Shown here piece by piece: positions 51,280 to 60,731 of a stretch of DNA of 64,000 nt (its first letter is position 1; every line of letters begins with the position of its first letter). The DNA lies in assembly GCA_036675345.1 (NCBI GenBank), contig JAKFFE010000009.1, positions 1 to 64,000 on the forward strand. The letters are read 5' to 3'. The translations under genes and the position numbers were made by a program. Source of the stretch: JALYOC01 sp036675345 (GTDB lineage Bacteria; Myxococcota; Myxococcia; Myxococcales; Myxococcaceae). The notes below the pieces were generated by a model, which was not told the DNA's origin, did not search any database, and worked only from the letters and a program-made list of their open reading frames with translations.

Positions 51280-51434
51280 TGCTCGTCCGAATTGTCGATC
51301 GACCGAAGGGGGAAAGACAACCACCGGTGTAGGCCCTCAGCGATTCGGGGTGTGTGCCTGTTTGCTGGGTGACCCGGGACGCCCGGCGGCTCGGCGTCGC
51401 CCTTCTTGGGCGGCGGCACCGACCGGCGACCGCT

Positions 51435-51908
51435 CTATCCGGTGGCGGCGACAGTCTCAGTCGACGGAGTGAGCCGGACCGGTTCCGCAGCCTCCGGCGG
51501 CATCGGGCGGAGCGCGTGTTGGACCCGGCGGGAGAACGGCTCGAACAGGTAGCCGGCCAGGAGCCAGGCGGGGGCATAGTCGAGGCGGATCAGCCCATGC
51601 AGATGCAGGCCCCGGGAGTAGTGCCAGGGGCACTTGCCCAGGATCCGCCGCAGCCCCCACCCGCTCACGTATTCGGCGCCGTAGATCACCGGCAGGTACG
51701 CCAGCGGCCGGACCGCGGGATGGACATGGGCCAGCTTGCGCGACATCCACTCCATCAGCAGCATCGCCCCGCCGTAGATGGGGTGCATCCACAGGTAGGT
51801 CTTGGCGGTGGCGGAGCGGTCCTTCTCCAGGAGCGCCGAGGTGGCGCCGGTGAACACCACCTCCATGGCCCAACCCATGAAGCCGTAGACGAGAAAGCGG
51901 GAGAACAT
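51435..51908 (-). CDS. PF06541-like putative ABC-transporter-type membrane protein
   Basis: 157 residues with four hydrophobic helices. The pattern FLVYGFMGWAMEVVFTG, WMHPIYGGAMLLMEW, and KCPWHYSRGLHLHGLIRLDY is typical of the PF06541 family (putative ABC transporter type IV/CmpB), which remains uncharacterised. No ATPase gene is adjacent. Confidence 0.7.
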   Translation of the reverse strand: MFSRFLVYGFMGWAMEVVFTGATSALLEKDRSATAKTYLWMHPIYGGAMLLMEWMSRKLAHVHPAVRPLAYLPVIYGAEYVSGWGLRRILGKCPWHYSRGLHLHGLIRLDYAPAWLLAGYLFEPFSRRVQHALRPMPPEAAEPVRLTPSTETVAATG

Positions 51909-51969
51909 CCAGGGAGGCTAGGGCGTTGGCCACCGGGAGTCACCCTGGCCTCCTGGATCAGGGCCCCCC

Positions 51970-52005
51970 CCGGACGAACTCGCATCCGCCGCCTACTTCG
52001 TCCGG
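51970..52005 (-). terminator. Hairpin downstream of mtgA
   Basis: CCGGACGAA (51970-51978) and TTCGTCCGG (51997-52005) form a perfect 9-bp stem; a further GAGTTCGTCC copy at about 52038-52047 can pair alternatively with the left arm. It lies between the mtgA stop and the next gene, suiting a terminator. No T tract. Confidence 0.5.
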
Positions 52006-52064
52006 GGTTCCGGCGATTTGGCCGGTACAAACTCGCGGTGGGAGGAGAGTTCGTCCGCTGGTCC

Positions 52065-52976
52065 TCACAACCCGCCCAGCGGTGCGGCGTCCTCCGCCAC
52101 CACCGGCGCCGGTTCCGGAGGCGCCTCCGCCTCGCTCTCCTCCGCAGGAGGGGCGGACTCCGCGGCCACCCTCACCTTCGCGCGCACCGGACCCACCGCG
52201 TCCTCGATGTCGATCCGCGCGGAGGCGGCGGCGGTGGAACTCAGCCGCCCATAGCGTTCCAGCCGGTGGATGATCTCCTGCGCCCGCTTGTGCAGGGTGG
52301 GCGGGCGCCGGGAGGGGAGCCACCTGCGAGGAGCGGGCAGCATCGCCGCCAGGATCGCCGCCTCTCCCGGGGTGAGCTCGCCTGCGCTCTTGTGGAAGTG
52401 CTCGCGGGAGGCGGCCTCGATTCCGTAGACCCCGTCACCCCACTCCACCACGTTGAGGTACAGCTCCAGGATCCGCTCCTTGCTCAGCGCTGACTCCAGG
52501 CGCTTGGCCAGCACCAGCTCCTTGAGCTTGCGCACCAGGCTGCGGTCGGTGGACAGCCACAGGTTCTTGGCCAACTGCTGGGTGATGGTGGAGGCCCCGC
52601 GCGTCAGGCGGCGCTGCTTCCAAACCTCCTGAAGCACAGTCCCCACCTGCTTGCTGTCCACGCCCTGGTGCTGGAAGAAAGCGTCGTCCTCGGAGACCAG
52701 CACCGCCTCCACCGCGGTGTCGGAGATCCGATCCAGCCGCACCCAGGTCTGGCGCGCCCGAGGGCGGCGTTTGGCCTCCTTGGCCTCGGCGGCGCGGGCC
52801 TGGATGATCGCGGTGGTGGGCGGGTTCTTGGTCCGCAGCGGGCTGGCGTCGGGAAGCCGGCTCCACTCGAAGCCCAGATACAGGCACAGCAGCACGCCCA
52901 GCCCACCGGCCCACAGACTCCAGGCTCGGCGGCTCAACCGTGCGCGGACCCTTCGCCGTCTACCGGTGCGCGCCAC
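52065..52976 (-). CDS. mtgA: Monofunctional peptidoglycan transglycosylase
   Basis: 303 residues from GTG 52976, preceded by GGAGG at a 5-base spacing; frames remain open farther upstream only through repeats. One membrane anchor (LWAGGLGVLLCLYLGFEW) and a GT51 domain with EDDAFFQHQGVD (catalytic Glu), RGASTITQQLAKNL, RKLKELVLAKRLE and LELYLNVVEWGDGVYGIEAA. It polymerises lipid II into glycan strands. An Ala/Pro/Glu-rich tail of 50 residues follows, unusual for MtgA. Confidence 0.93.
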   Translation of the reverse strand: MARTGRRRRVRARLSRRAWSLWAGGLGVLLCLYLGFEWSRLPDASPLRTKNPPTTAIIQARAAEAKEAKRRPRARQTWVRLDRISDTAVEAVLVSEDDAFFQHQGVDSKQVGTVLQEVWKQRRLTRGASTITQQLAKNLWLSTDRSLVRKLKELVLAKRLESALSKERILELYLNVVEWGDGVYGIEAASREHFHKSAGELTPGEAAILAAMLPAPRRWLPSRRPPTLHKRAQEIIHRLERYGRLSSTAAASARIDIEDAVGPVRAKVRVAAESAPPAEESEAEAPPEPAPVVAEDAAPLGGL

Positions 52977-53426
52977 GGCCACCTCCGGAAGAGATGGACC
53001 AGGAGCGACGCCCGCCAACCCACCCACGCACAACGTCGCCACGACCCCGGAAAGCTGACGGCGACCGACGCCCTGCGTGGCCACCACCCCGGAGGGTGGG
53101 CGGCGACCGACGCCCTGCGTGGCCACCACCCCGGAGGGTGGGCGGCGACCGAGGGGCGCAGCAGCAGTCTCCCGGGTGCGCCCGGGGAGGGATGGAGACG
53201 GAGGCAGGACCCATGAAGGGGCGGGAGGTTACGGGCCCGCGCGCCGGGAGCAAACTGCCGGACCGACCGAAGCCTGCCGAGGAGGCCCCGCGGCCGTTCG
53301 CATCCGGATCGTCTGGACCCAGGGGGTGGTCTCGCCTCACCCTCCCCGCACCCACGGTATGGGTCGGAGTGTCCGCTGACCGGCCAAAATCTCGCCTCCC
53401 GCCCGGGCTCGCGCGAAAACGGGGTC
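52977..53426. other. 450-base non-coding region with repeats upstream of mtgA
   Basis: Divergent region between mtgA and the beta-barrel gene. The part nearest mtgA carries 42-bp tandem repeats (53019-53158). The rest is GC-rich with Arg/Pro shadow frames, and no promoter or RNA could be named. Confidence 0.5.
53019..53158 (-). repeat. 42-bp tandem repeats upstream of mtgA
   Basis: Two exact 42-base units (53061-53102 and 53103-53144) are preceded by a degenerate copy and followed by a partial one. On the minus strand they would read as 14-residue repeats (VVATQGVGRRPPSG) in frame with mtgA, but the mtgA ribosome binding site lies downstream of them. Confidence 0.8.
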
Positions 53427-53963
53427 ATGACCCTTTCCTCTTCCCAGTCCCTCCGCCAGCTCGCGCTGGTGGCCGCCGTCCTCCTTGCCGCTCCCGCGCT
53501 GGCCCAGACCGAGGAGTCGGCTTCCGAGCCCAGCGCCCCCGCGCCCTCCTCCGCCATCCAGGGTGGCACCTTCGGCCTCTCCGCCAGCCTGTTCGGTGGT
53601 GGCTCGGGCAGCATCGGCGGGCTGTACTTCCTGGGCCCCAACTCCGCGCTGCACCTGACCCTGGGCACCACCCTGGGGATCGTCCCCGCCACCTTCGCGT
53701 TCAACGTCGGCGTCGGCTACCGGATGTACATGGCCAAGGCCGGACAGGTGGCCCTCTACCTGGAGCCGGGCGCCTCGGTGGGCTTCAACTCCACCACCGA
53801 CCTGAACTTCAACGTCGGCGCCGGGCTGGGCCTGGAGTACTTCCTGGCCGACCGGCTGTCGGTGGGCGCGGAGGCCAACCTCAGCCTGCGCACCAACAAC
53901 CGCTTCGAGACCGTGCTGATCGACACCTCGATGTCGCAGCTGTTCCTCAGCATCTACTTCTAG
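53427..53963 (+). CDS. Outer-membrane beta-barrel protein
   Basis: 178 residues with a signal peptide (LALVAAVLLAAPALAQ), a Ser/Pro-rich linker, then alternating amphipathic strands (FGLSASLFGGGSGSIGGLYF, FAFNVGVGYRMYM, LSVGAEANLSLRT) and a C-terminal Phe (FLSIYF). This fits an eight-stranded barrel such as OmpW/OmpA-like or the outer-membrane beta-barrel DUF family. Function unknown. Confidence 0.82.
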   Translation: MTLSSSQSLRQLALVAAVLLAAPALAQTEESASEPSAPAPSSAIQGGTFGLSASLFGGGSGSIGGLYFLGPNSALHLTLGTTLGIVPATFAFNVGVGYRMYMAKAGQVALYLEPGASVGFNSTTDLNFNVGAGLGLEYFLADRLSVGAEANLSLRTNNRFETVLIDTSMSQLFLSIYF

Positions 53964-53988
53964 TCTGACCGCGAGCCGCGCCGGGGCG

Positions 53989-54492
53989 CTACTGCCTGGG
54001 CGCGGCCGCATCCAGGCGCCGCAGCAGCGAGGCGGTGTCCTCGAAGTGGAGGATCACCCCGCCCAACCGCAGCTCGGCGCCGGGGACGATCCGGCTGCCC
54101 TCCGCGGTCAGTCGCTTCCCGTCCAGCAGCGTCTGCGACAGCTGGGAACCGAGGCGGACCTGCCACCCGTCGGCGTCCTGCTCCAGCCACAGGTGCTCGC
54201 GGGAGACGGTGGCGTCGTTGATCCGCAGGTCGCAGTCCGGCGCCCGCCCCACCTTCACCGGTCCCGCCCCCACCAGCTCGAAGCACAGCGCATCTCCGTC
54301 CGGCCGCTCCGGCGGGCGGGAGGAGAAGCTGGCGGGAAGGGTCTCCGCGCTCAGCGCGCTGAGCGGAGAGGGCTTCCACACCACCGGCTCCCACACCAGC
54401 CAGGGGTGGGGATAGCGGAGCGGAAAGTCCGCGCCCACCGCCAGGCGGCGGATGGCGAGCGCGGAGAACGCATGTGCGTGGATGACGGCCAT
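53989..54492 (-). CDS. FHA-domain protein
   Basis: 167 residues from ATG 54492. The C-terminal half is a forkhead-associated domain (VGRAPDCDLRINDATVSREH, then GTxLDGK-like LLDGKRLTAEGSRIVPGAEL), with the phosphothreonine-binding Arg, Ser and His in place. The N-terminal 70 residues are unassigned. It likely reads Ser/Thr kinase signals, abundant in myxobacteria. Confidence 0.85.
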   Translation of the reverse strand: MAVIHAHAFSALAIRRLAVGADFPLRYPHPWLVWEPVVWKPSPLSALSAETLPASFSSRPPERPDGDALCFELVGAGPVKVGRAPDCDLRINDATVSREHLWLEQDADGWQVRLGSQLSQTLLDGKRLTAEGSRIVPGAELRLGGVILHFEDTASLLRRLDAAAPRQ

Positions 54493-54570
54493 CAGCGGGG
54501 CCCAGCGTAGGTCAGAAGTCGGTGCGGTCCCACCTTCGTTCGAGGCCCGGCTCCCTCTCCGGCGGGTAGG

Positions 54571-55122
54571 ATGGGAGCCATGCGTTCTCCGCCCGTGCTC
54601 TACTCCGAGGCCCTGGAGGGCTTCTTCCTCAAAGGGGTGGGCAAACGCCTCTCCGTCCGGGGCCGCCACCGCCTCAAGGAGGCCGGGCTGGACCTGGACC
54701 AGAAGCTCAAGCCCGCCTATCCGCTGGAGTCCTACCGGGGCTTCATGGAGATCGCCCGGGAGGACCTCTACCCGTTCCAGCCCAAGGCCGAGGGCTTCCG
54801 CCGGCTGGGGGAGGACACGGTCAAAGGCTACGGGGAGACGGTGATCGGAAAGGCACTGCTGTCGGTGGCCCGGCTGGTGGGCCCGCTGCGGCTGCTCACC
54901 CGGATGGACACCACCGCCCGGGGGGTGAACAACTTCACCCAGACCCGGATCACCCAGCTGGGAGAGCGGAACCTCCACTACTGGTTCAACGAGCTGTCGG
55001 TGACCTCCGATTACACGGTGGGGCTGATCGTGGGGGCCCTGGAGGCGGCGGGGGCCAAGGGGCTCCAGGTGGACTACCTGGCGGACACCGAACCGCACAC
55101 CTTCCACCTGCGCTGGGACTGA
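54571..55122 (+). CDS. DUF2378 (TIGR02265) myxobacterial protein
   Basis: 183 residues (ATG 54580 is an alternative start). RGFMEIAREDLYPFQPKAEG, FRRLGEDTVKGYGETVIGKA and the later NELSVTSDYTVGLIVGAL match the Myxococcus paralogous family TIGR02265/DUF2378. The family is largely restricted to myxobacteria, which supports the taxonomic placement. Function unknown; soluble and without signal peptide. Confidence 0.85.
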   Translation: MGAMRSPPVLYSEALEGFFLKGVGKRLSVRGRHRLKEAGLDLDQKLKPAYPLESYRGFMEIAREDLYPFQPKAEGFRRLGEDTVKGYGETVIGKALLSVARLVGPLRLLTRMDTTARGVNNFTQTRITQLGERNLHYWFNELSVTSDYTVGLIVGALEAAGAKGLQVDYLADTEPHTFHLRWD

Positions 55123-55132
55123 ACGGTCCCGG

Positions 55133-55915
55133 CTACCCCTGGCGGAGGAAGTCCAGCAGCAGGGCGTTGACCCGCTGCGGCTGGTCCACGGTGCTGGCGT
55201 GGCGCGAGTCCTCCACCACCGCCAGCCGGCCGGTGGGGAGATGGGCCAGGAAGGCATGCTTGGAGGAGACCGGGGTGTAGTCGCCGGCGCCGGCGATCAG
55301 CAGCACCGGGGCCACCAGCCGCTCCAGGCGATCCACCACGCTCCAGCCCAAGAGCATCCGGAAGGCCTTGCCGTAGGCAACCGGGTCGTTCTCCAGCCAG
55401 CGGAGAAGGAAGGTCTCCCGCAGCGGCCCCTGCTCCGGCTTGGGGAACAGGCGGGGGGCCAGCAGCGCCGCCACCCGTCGTAGGCCGAACAGCCGGAACA
55501 CGCCCCGGCGCAACCACAGCTGCAGGTGCTGGCGCAGGCTGCGGGCCACCAGCTCCGGGCCGGCGTTGATCGCCACCAGGCTCCGCACCCGGGCGGGCGC
55601 GTCCACCGCCAGCTGGAACCCCACCATCCCTCCCATCGAGATCCCCACCAGGTGGGCGGTGGGAAGCTGCAACCGGTCCATCAGCGCCGCCACGTCCCCG
55701 GCGAACTGGGCCACCGAGAAGGGACCTTGGGTCCGCTCCGAGCTGCCGTGTCCCCGCAGGTCCACCGCGATCACCCGGTAGTGGGCGGCCAGCGCCGGGA
55801 GCTGATGTTCCCAGTCCCGGGCGCTGGAGCCCAGCCCATGCAGCAGCAGCACCGGATCCCCGGTGCCCTGCTCCTGGTAGTGGAGCCGGACGTCTCCCAG
55901 CAAAAGCTCCGGCAC
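55133..55915 (-). CDS. Alpha/beta-hydrolase (esterase/lactonase-like)
   Basis: 260 residues from GTG 55915, eleven bases after the ileS stop. HGLGSSARDWEHQLPALAAH gives the oxyanion region, VGISMGGMVG the nucleophile Ser, GAGDYTPV the Asp and DSRHASTVDQP the His, so the triad is complete. The form is that of PcaD/MhpC-type hydrolases. Probably co-transcribed with ileS; substrate unknown. Confidence 0.88.
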   Translation of the reverse strand: MPELLLGDVRLHYQEQGTGDPVLLLHGLGSSARDWEHQLPALAAHYRVIAVDLRGHGSSERTQGPFSVAQFAGDVAALMDRLQLPTAHLVGISMGGMVGFQLAVDAPARVRSLVAINAGPELVARSLRQHLQLWLRRGVFRLFGLRRVAALLAPRLFPKPEQGPLRETFLLRWLENDPVAYGKAFRMLLGWSVVDRLERLVAPVLLIAGAGDYTPVSSKHAFLAHLPTGRLAVVEDSRHASTVDQPQRVNALLLDFLRQG

Positions 55916-55926
55916 CGATTCGGCTC

Positions 55927-58836
55927 CTAGACCGCCAGCGCGTCCCGGCACTTGAGGCACAGCTCCGAACCCTTCCCCACCGCGTCCGAGTAGGCCCAGC
56001 AGCGCGGGCACTTCTCGCCGTCGGCGGAGAGGACCTCGGCCTGCACCGTTCCCGGCAGCGCCGAGGCCACCGGGAGGGAAAACGCCTTCTCCGAGGCCTG
56101 GTCCCGCAGCTCCACCTGGCTGACGATCAGCAAGGAGGGCAGCTCTGCCAGGTTGGCCTCCAGGAACTTCCGGGCCTCCGGGCTCTCGGCGAACAGCACC
56201 ACCTTCGCCTCCAGCGAGGCGCCGATCAGCTTGTCCCGCCGCGCGGCCTCCAGCAGCTTCTGGACCTCGGCCCGGACCGCGAACAGCTTCTGGTAGCGCT
56301 CGCGCAGCGCGGTGTCCGCGGCCGCGTCGGTCACCGGGGCCGGCTGGGGCATCCCGCCCAACAGCACGCTCTCGGTGCGCTGGCCGGGCAGCAGCTGCCA
56401 GGCCTCCTCGGTGGTGAAGCTCATCACCGGGGCCAGCAGGCTGAGCAGGTCCTTTACCGTGTCGTAGAGCACCGTCTGGGCGGCGCGGCGCGGCTGGCCG
56501 TCCCGCTTCCAGGTGTAGAGGCGGTCCTTGAGGATGTCGAAGTACACCGCCGAGAGGTCCATGGCGCAGAACTCCACCGCCAGGTGGAACACCATGTGGA
56601 ACTCGTAGGCCTCGTAGGCCTTGCGGACCTTGGCGGTCAGCTCGGTCAGCCGGGACTGGGCCCAGCGATCCAACGGGAGCAGGCCTTCGGTGGAGACGCG
56701 GTCCGTCTCCGGGTTGAAGTCGTGCAGGTTGGAGAGCGCGTAGCGGATGGTGTTGCGGATCTTCCGGTAGCCCTCGGAGAGCCCCTTGAGGATCTGGTCG
56801 GAGAGGCGCACGTCGTCCCGGTAGTCGGACGAAGCCACCCACAGCCGCATCACCTCCGCGCCGTACTGGGTGATGATCTTCTCCGGCACCACCACGTTGC
56901 CCACCGACTTGGACATCTTGCGGCCTTCGCCGTCCACCACGAAGCCGTGGGTGAGGCAGGTCTTGTAGGGCGCCTTGCCCTCCGTCCCCACCGCCACCAG
57001 CAGCGAGGAGTGGAACCAGCCCCGGTGCTGATCGGACCCCTCCAGGTACAGGTCGGCGGGGAAGCCCAGGGTGTCCCGCTTCTTGGCCACCGCGGCGAAG
57101 GTGCAGGCGGAGTCGAACCACACATCCAGGATGTCCGTCTCCCGGCGCAGGTCCACGCCCCCGCAGCCGGGGCACTTGAAGCCCGAGGGGAGGAACTCCT
57201 CCACCGGGGTCCGGTACCAGACGCCGGTGCCCTCGGTCTCCACCCGGTCCGCGACCTTCTCCATCAGCTCCGCGGAGACATGCGCGTGGTCACAGCCGTT
57301 GCACAGCACCACCGGGATCGGGACGCCCCAGGTCCGCTGGCGGCTGATGCACCAGTCCGGGCGGCCCTCCAGCATCCCGTGGATCCGCTCCCGGCCCCAC
57401 TTGGGCACCCAGTTGACCTGGTCGATCTCCTCCAGCGCCTTCTTCCGCAGGCCGGTCTTGTCCAGGGCGATGAACCACTGGTTGGTGGCCAGGAACACCA
57501 CCGGGTTCCGGCAGCGCCAGCAGTGCGGGTAGCTGTGGCTGACCTTGGCGTTCTTGTCGTTGAGCAGCGAGCCCTGGGCGAACAGCCGCTCCACGATCAG
57601 CGGGTTGGCCTCGAACAGCTTCTTCCCCACCAACTCCGGGCCCACCGTCTCGTCGTAGCGGCCGTCGTGGCGGATCGGGTTGTAGATCTCCAGCCCGTTG
57701 GCCAGCCCCAGCTCGTAGTCCTCCTGGCCGTGGCCGGGCGCGGTGTGCACCAGCCCGGTGCCCTGCTCCAGGGTGACGTGCTCACCGGTGAGCACCGGGG
57801 AGACGCGGTCGTAGAACACGTGCTTGTACTGGGCGCCGCGCAGATCCTCGCCGCGGGCGTAGGCCAGGATCTTCGACGGATCGGTCAGCGCGGTGGCGTC
57901 GAAGGTCAGCCCCTTGAGGTCGACCTTCTGCGCGGCCAGCTCGGCGGGGGCGATCTCGGAGAGCACCCGGACCAGCAGGTCCTTGGCCACCACCAGCACC
58001 CGGTCTCCCAGCTGGTAGAACACGTACTCGAACTCCGGGTGGACCGCGATCGCCAGGTTGGCGGGCAGGGTCCAGGGAGTGGTGGTCCAGATGACGAAGG
58101 CCACCTTCTTGCCGGCCAGGGTGGAGGAGACCTTGGAGAGATCGGTCACCGCCTCGAAGGGCACGTACACCGAGGGCGAGGTGTGCTCGTCGTACTCCAC
58201 CTCCGCCTCGGCCAGCGCGGTGTGGTCGGTCAGGCACCAGTACACCGGCTTCTTGCGCCGGTAGACCATCTGCTGGCGGGCGAACTTGGCCAGCTCGCGG
58301 ATCTCCTGGGCCTCGAAGTCGGTGGTCAGCGTCTTGTAGGGGTGGTCCCAGCGGGCCATCACCCCCATCCGCTTGAACTCCTCGCGCTGGATGGAGATGA
58401 ACTCCTCGGCGTAGGCCCGGCACTTGTCCAGGAACTCATCGCGCGGCAGCGTCCGCCGGTCGATCTTCTTCTCCTTGAGCCGCTTCTCCACCGCCTGCTC
58501 GATCGGCAGCCCGTGGCAGTCCCAGCCGGGGACGAAGTCGCACAGCGACCCGGACATGTTCCGGTACTTCACCACGATGTCCTTGAGGATCTTGTTGAGC
58601 GCGTGGCCGGCGTGCAGGTGCCCGTTCGCGTAGGGCGGGCCGTCGTGCATCACGAAGCGCGGGCCCTGGGCGTTCTTCTCCAGGAGCTTGGCGTAGATCC
58701 CGTGATCCTCCCACCAGCCCAACATCCGTGGCTCCAGCTGGGCCAGGTTCCCCTTCATCGGGAAGTCGGTCTTGGGGAGGTTGACGGTGTCCTTGAGCTC
58801 CAGCTTGCCGGCCTCGGTCTTCGTCTCGTCACTCAT
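55927..58836 (-). CDS. ileS: Isoleucyl-tRNA synthetase
   Basis: 969 residues. Class I motifs: the HIGH-type GHLHAGH (H75, H78) and KMSKS at 640-644 (KMSKSVGN). The editing CP1 domain is present (WTTTPWTLPANLAIAVHPEF), and the C-terminal zinc motif is CPRCWAYS and LCLKCRDA, as in bacterial IleS of the E. coli type. It charges tRNA-Ile. In myxobacteria ileS is usually next to lspA and lgt; here about 5 kb of other genes intervene. Confidence 0.98.
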   Translation of the reverse strand: MSDETKTEAGKLELKDTVNLPKTDFPMKGNLAQLEPRMLGWWEDHGIYAKLLEKNAQGPRFVMHDGPPYANGHLHAGHALNKILKDIVVKYRNMSGSLCDFVPGWDCHGLPIEQAVEKRLKEKKIDRRTLPRDEFLDKCRAYAEEFISIQREEFKRMGVMARWDHPYKTLTTDFEAQEIRELAKFARQQMVYRRKKPVYWCLTDHTALAEAEVEYDEHTSPSVYVPFEAVTDLSKVSSTLAGKKVAFVIWTTTPWTLPANLAIAVHPEFEYVFYQLGDRVLVVAKDLLVRVLSEIAPAELAAQKVDLKGLTFDATALTDPSKILAYARGEDLRGAQYKHVFYDRVSPVLTGEHVTLEQGTGLVHTAPGHGQEDYELGLANGLEIYNPIRHDGRYDETVGPELVGKKLFEANPLIVERLFAQGSLLNDKNAKVSHSYPHCWRCRNPVVFLATNQWFIALDKTGLRKKALEEIDQVNWVPKWGRERIHGMLEGRPDWCISRQRTWGVPIPVVLCNGCDHAHVSAELMEKVADRVETEGTGVWYRTPVEEFLPSGFKCPGCGGVDLRRETDILDVWFDSACTFAAVAKKRDTLGFPADLYLEGSDQHRGWFHSSLLVAVGTEGKAPYKTCLTHGFVVDGEGRKMSKSVGNVVVPEKIITQYGAEVMRLWVASSDYRDDVRLSDQILKGLSEGYRKIRNTIRYALSNLHDFNPETDRVSTEGLLPLDRWAQSRLTELTAKVRKAYEAYEFHMVFHLAVEFCAMDLSAVYFDILKDRLYTWKRDGQPRRAAQTVLYDTVKDLLSLLAPVMSFTTEEAWQLLPGQRTESVLLGGMPQPAPVTDAAADTALRERYQKLFAVRAEVQKLLEAARRDKLIGASLEAKVVLFAESPEARKFLEANLAELPSLLIVSQVELRDQASEKAFSLPVASALPGTVQAEVLSADGEKCPRCWAYSDAVGKGSELCLKCRDALAV

Positions 58837-58935
58837 CGGGGGTCCGCCCGTAGCATTTTGCCAGGGCGCAATCCACGGCGGGCTGCGCTCCGGGTCAATG
58901 GGGGACGGACCCGGGGGAGCAGGCCTGACCGAAGG

Positions 58936-59745
58936 TCAGTGCACGGAGGCCGGAGCGGCGTTGGGGTCGACCGGCCCCTCGGCGAGGTAGGCGCTCTGGG
59001 TGACCACCACCGCCGCGGCCCCGGTGCCCTTGTTCGGCTGGTAGGCGACCACCACCTGCTGGCGGTCCTTTCGAAACTTGAGCCTGGAGATGGGGGTGTA
59101 GCCCTGCATCCCCAGCACGTCGGTGTAGAACTGCGCCACCTCTGCCTCGGGGGCCTGGACCGTGTACGCCACCACCACCGCCCCCTCCTGCTTGGACTGC
59201 AGGGTGCCCTGCGCCCGGGGATGGACCGGAAGCGAAAAGCCGCTGGAGAGCCCGCGGCCCTCGTCCAGGTGCGCCTCTCCCAGGATCAGGGTGGTCGTTC
59301 CATCCGCATTGGGCTGGTAGATGACCGAGAAGCCGATCTTCCGGAACGGATCGAACCCGTGCAGCTGGGGATCCGAGGTCAGCATCGTCAGGTCCTTGCG
59401 CGGCGCGACGTACAGGCGCGCCTTGGCGAACTCGCGATCCATGTAGCCCATGATGTCCAGCAGCTTGAGCTTGGTGCGGACCGCGTGGAGCTTGACCGGG
59501 GTGCCCATCCCCTCCACCACTCCCGGGACCTCCACCTTCTCCAGCACCTGGGGGATGTCCCAGGTGAACTTCCGGGGAATGTCGCGGGGGAGCTTCTCCA
59601 GCTCCTGGGTCACCTTGGGATCCGGAGTGGTCAGCTGCTTGCGGGTGGGGGGACGCCGGGGGGCCGGCGTGCCTGCGTCCTGGCCCCGGGCCAGCTCCGG
59701 GAGCAGCAGGGTCCACGGCAGGAGGAGGAGGAGAAGGCGCCTCAC
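58936..59745 (-). CDS. Exported protein of the Tad-like cluster
   Basis: 269 residues with a signal peptide (LLLLLLPWTLLLPELARG). The mature part has a helical segment (DPKVTQELEKLPRDIPRKFT), then an alpha/beta domain (TLILGEAHLDEGRGLSSGFS; VVVAYTVQAPEAEVAQFYTD). Its ATG overlaps the stop of the TadE-like gene, so it belongs to that operon. Family not recognised. Confidence 0.7.
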   Translation of the reverse strand: MRRLLLLLLPWTLLLPELARGQDAGTPAPRRPPTRKQLTTPDPKVTQELEKLPRDIPRKFTWDIPQVLEKVEVPGVVEGMGTPVKLHAVRTKLKLLDIMGYMDREFAKARLYVAPRKDLTMLTSDPQLHGFDPFRKIGFSVIYQPNADGTTTLILGEAHLDEGRGLSSGFSLPVHPRAQGTLQSKQEGAVVVAYTVQAPEAEVAQFYTDVLGMQGYTPISRLKFRKDRQQVVVAYQPNKGTGAAAVVVTQSAYLAEGPVDPNAAPASVH

Positions 59746-60731
59746 TTCGAGGAGTACTTGTTGCCGCAGGGGAAGCCCAAAAAGCAGTCCCGACGGGCGC
59801 CGTAGGCGGCGGCGTACTCCGGCACCGCCTCGTAGGTCCCGCCCGGGGTCACCGTCCAGGCATCGTCACCGGCGTGGACGCCTCCCAGCTCCTGCTGGAA
59901 GTCGCTCTCCTCGCCCTTGAAGGTGAACCAGTAGGCCCCCTCGTCGGTGCCATACCCGGCCACCGCCGCGGCCAGCGCCTGCCCGGCGCCGGTGGGACCC
60001 TGCACGTTCCCGAACGCGGTCTCCACCGCGGACTTGTAGGGCTGGTTATCGCAGCTGTAGAGGTCGCACTCGTTGGCCTCGTTGTTGCCCACGTCGCTCA
60101 GGGCCCAGTCGCCGAGCATGATCGGCACCGTCCCCTGGCAGTCCCCGTTGCCGCCGGCGGTCCAGGCGCGGCCGGTGCCGCAGATCTTGAGGGTGGTCAT
60201 CCCCGAGGCCACGTGGTTCGCCTTGAAGTACCCCGCCGACTCCTGGTCGTGGAAGCTGCCGATGTTGATCAGATCCAGCTGCCCCTCGGCGGAGCAGGAC
60301 ATTCCCCGCTGGTTGCCGTTGCCGAACACCCCGTTGAGACCGGCGCCGACGGTCAGGGTCCCCAGCACCCCGGTGCCGATGGCCTCACACTGCACCTGGA
60401 TCGGGTTGGCCTGGGTGAACACGTGGAGGGGGGCCTCGCCGTTGGAGCTCTGGCGGCCGTCCCAGTCCGCGTAGCGATCGTTGGCCGCGTCCCGGGAGAG
60501 GGTGACCGCGTTCGCGGTGGTGGAGCTGTTCAGCGAGCCACCGCTGTACCGGTTGTGCTGACGGCCGGTGGCGTCCCAGGTGGCGAAGCTGGCCGCCTCG
60601 GTGACCTTGAGCGACAGGTAGCCGATCTCGGCGAAGTGGATGCCGAACACCAGCACCGTCACGAACACCAGGGTTCCCAAGGCGGCCTCGACCGCCGCCT
60701 GACCGCGCGCCACGCGCCTACCAGCCTTCAT
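59742..60731 (-). CDS. TadE-like pilus assembly protein
   Basis: 329 residues from ATG 60731. The N-terminus RRVARGQAAVEAALGTLVFV, followed by the membrane helix to FGIHFAEIGYLSLK, is a TadE-type prepilin-like anchor (GQAAVE motif). The long exported remainder has several Cys pairs (ECDLYSCDNQPY, DCFLGFPCGN) and no clear family. Overlaps the TadG-like gene by 14 bases. Confidence 0.8.
   Translation of the reverse strand: MKAGRRVARGQAAVEAALGTLVFVTVLVFGIHFAEIGYLSLKVTEAASFATWDATGRQHNRYSGGSLNSSTTANAVTLSRDAANDRYADWDGRQSSNGEAPLHVFTQANPIQVQCEAIGTGVLGTLTVGAGLNGVFGNGNQRGMSCSAEGQLDLINIGSFHDQESAGYFKANHVASGMTTLKICGTGRAWTAGGNGDCQGTVPIMLGDWALSDVGNNEANECDLYSCDNQPYKSAVETAFGNVQGPTGAGQALAAAVAGYGTDEGAYWFTFKGEESDFQQELGGVHAGDDAWTVTPGGTYEAVPEYAAAYGARRDCFLGFPCGNKYSSK

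Noticed and set aside
56584..59805. Open frame of over 1000 codons opposite ileS
   Set aside because: Produced by GC-rich codon bias of ileS and the next gene; composition dominated by Leu/Val/His/Gly with no recognisable motif.
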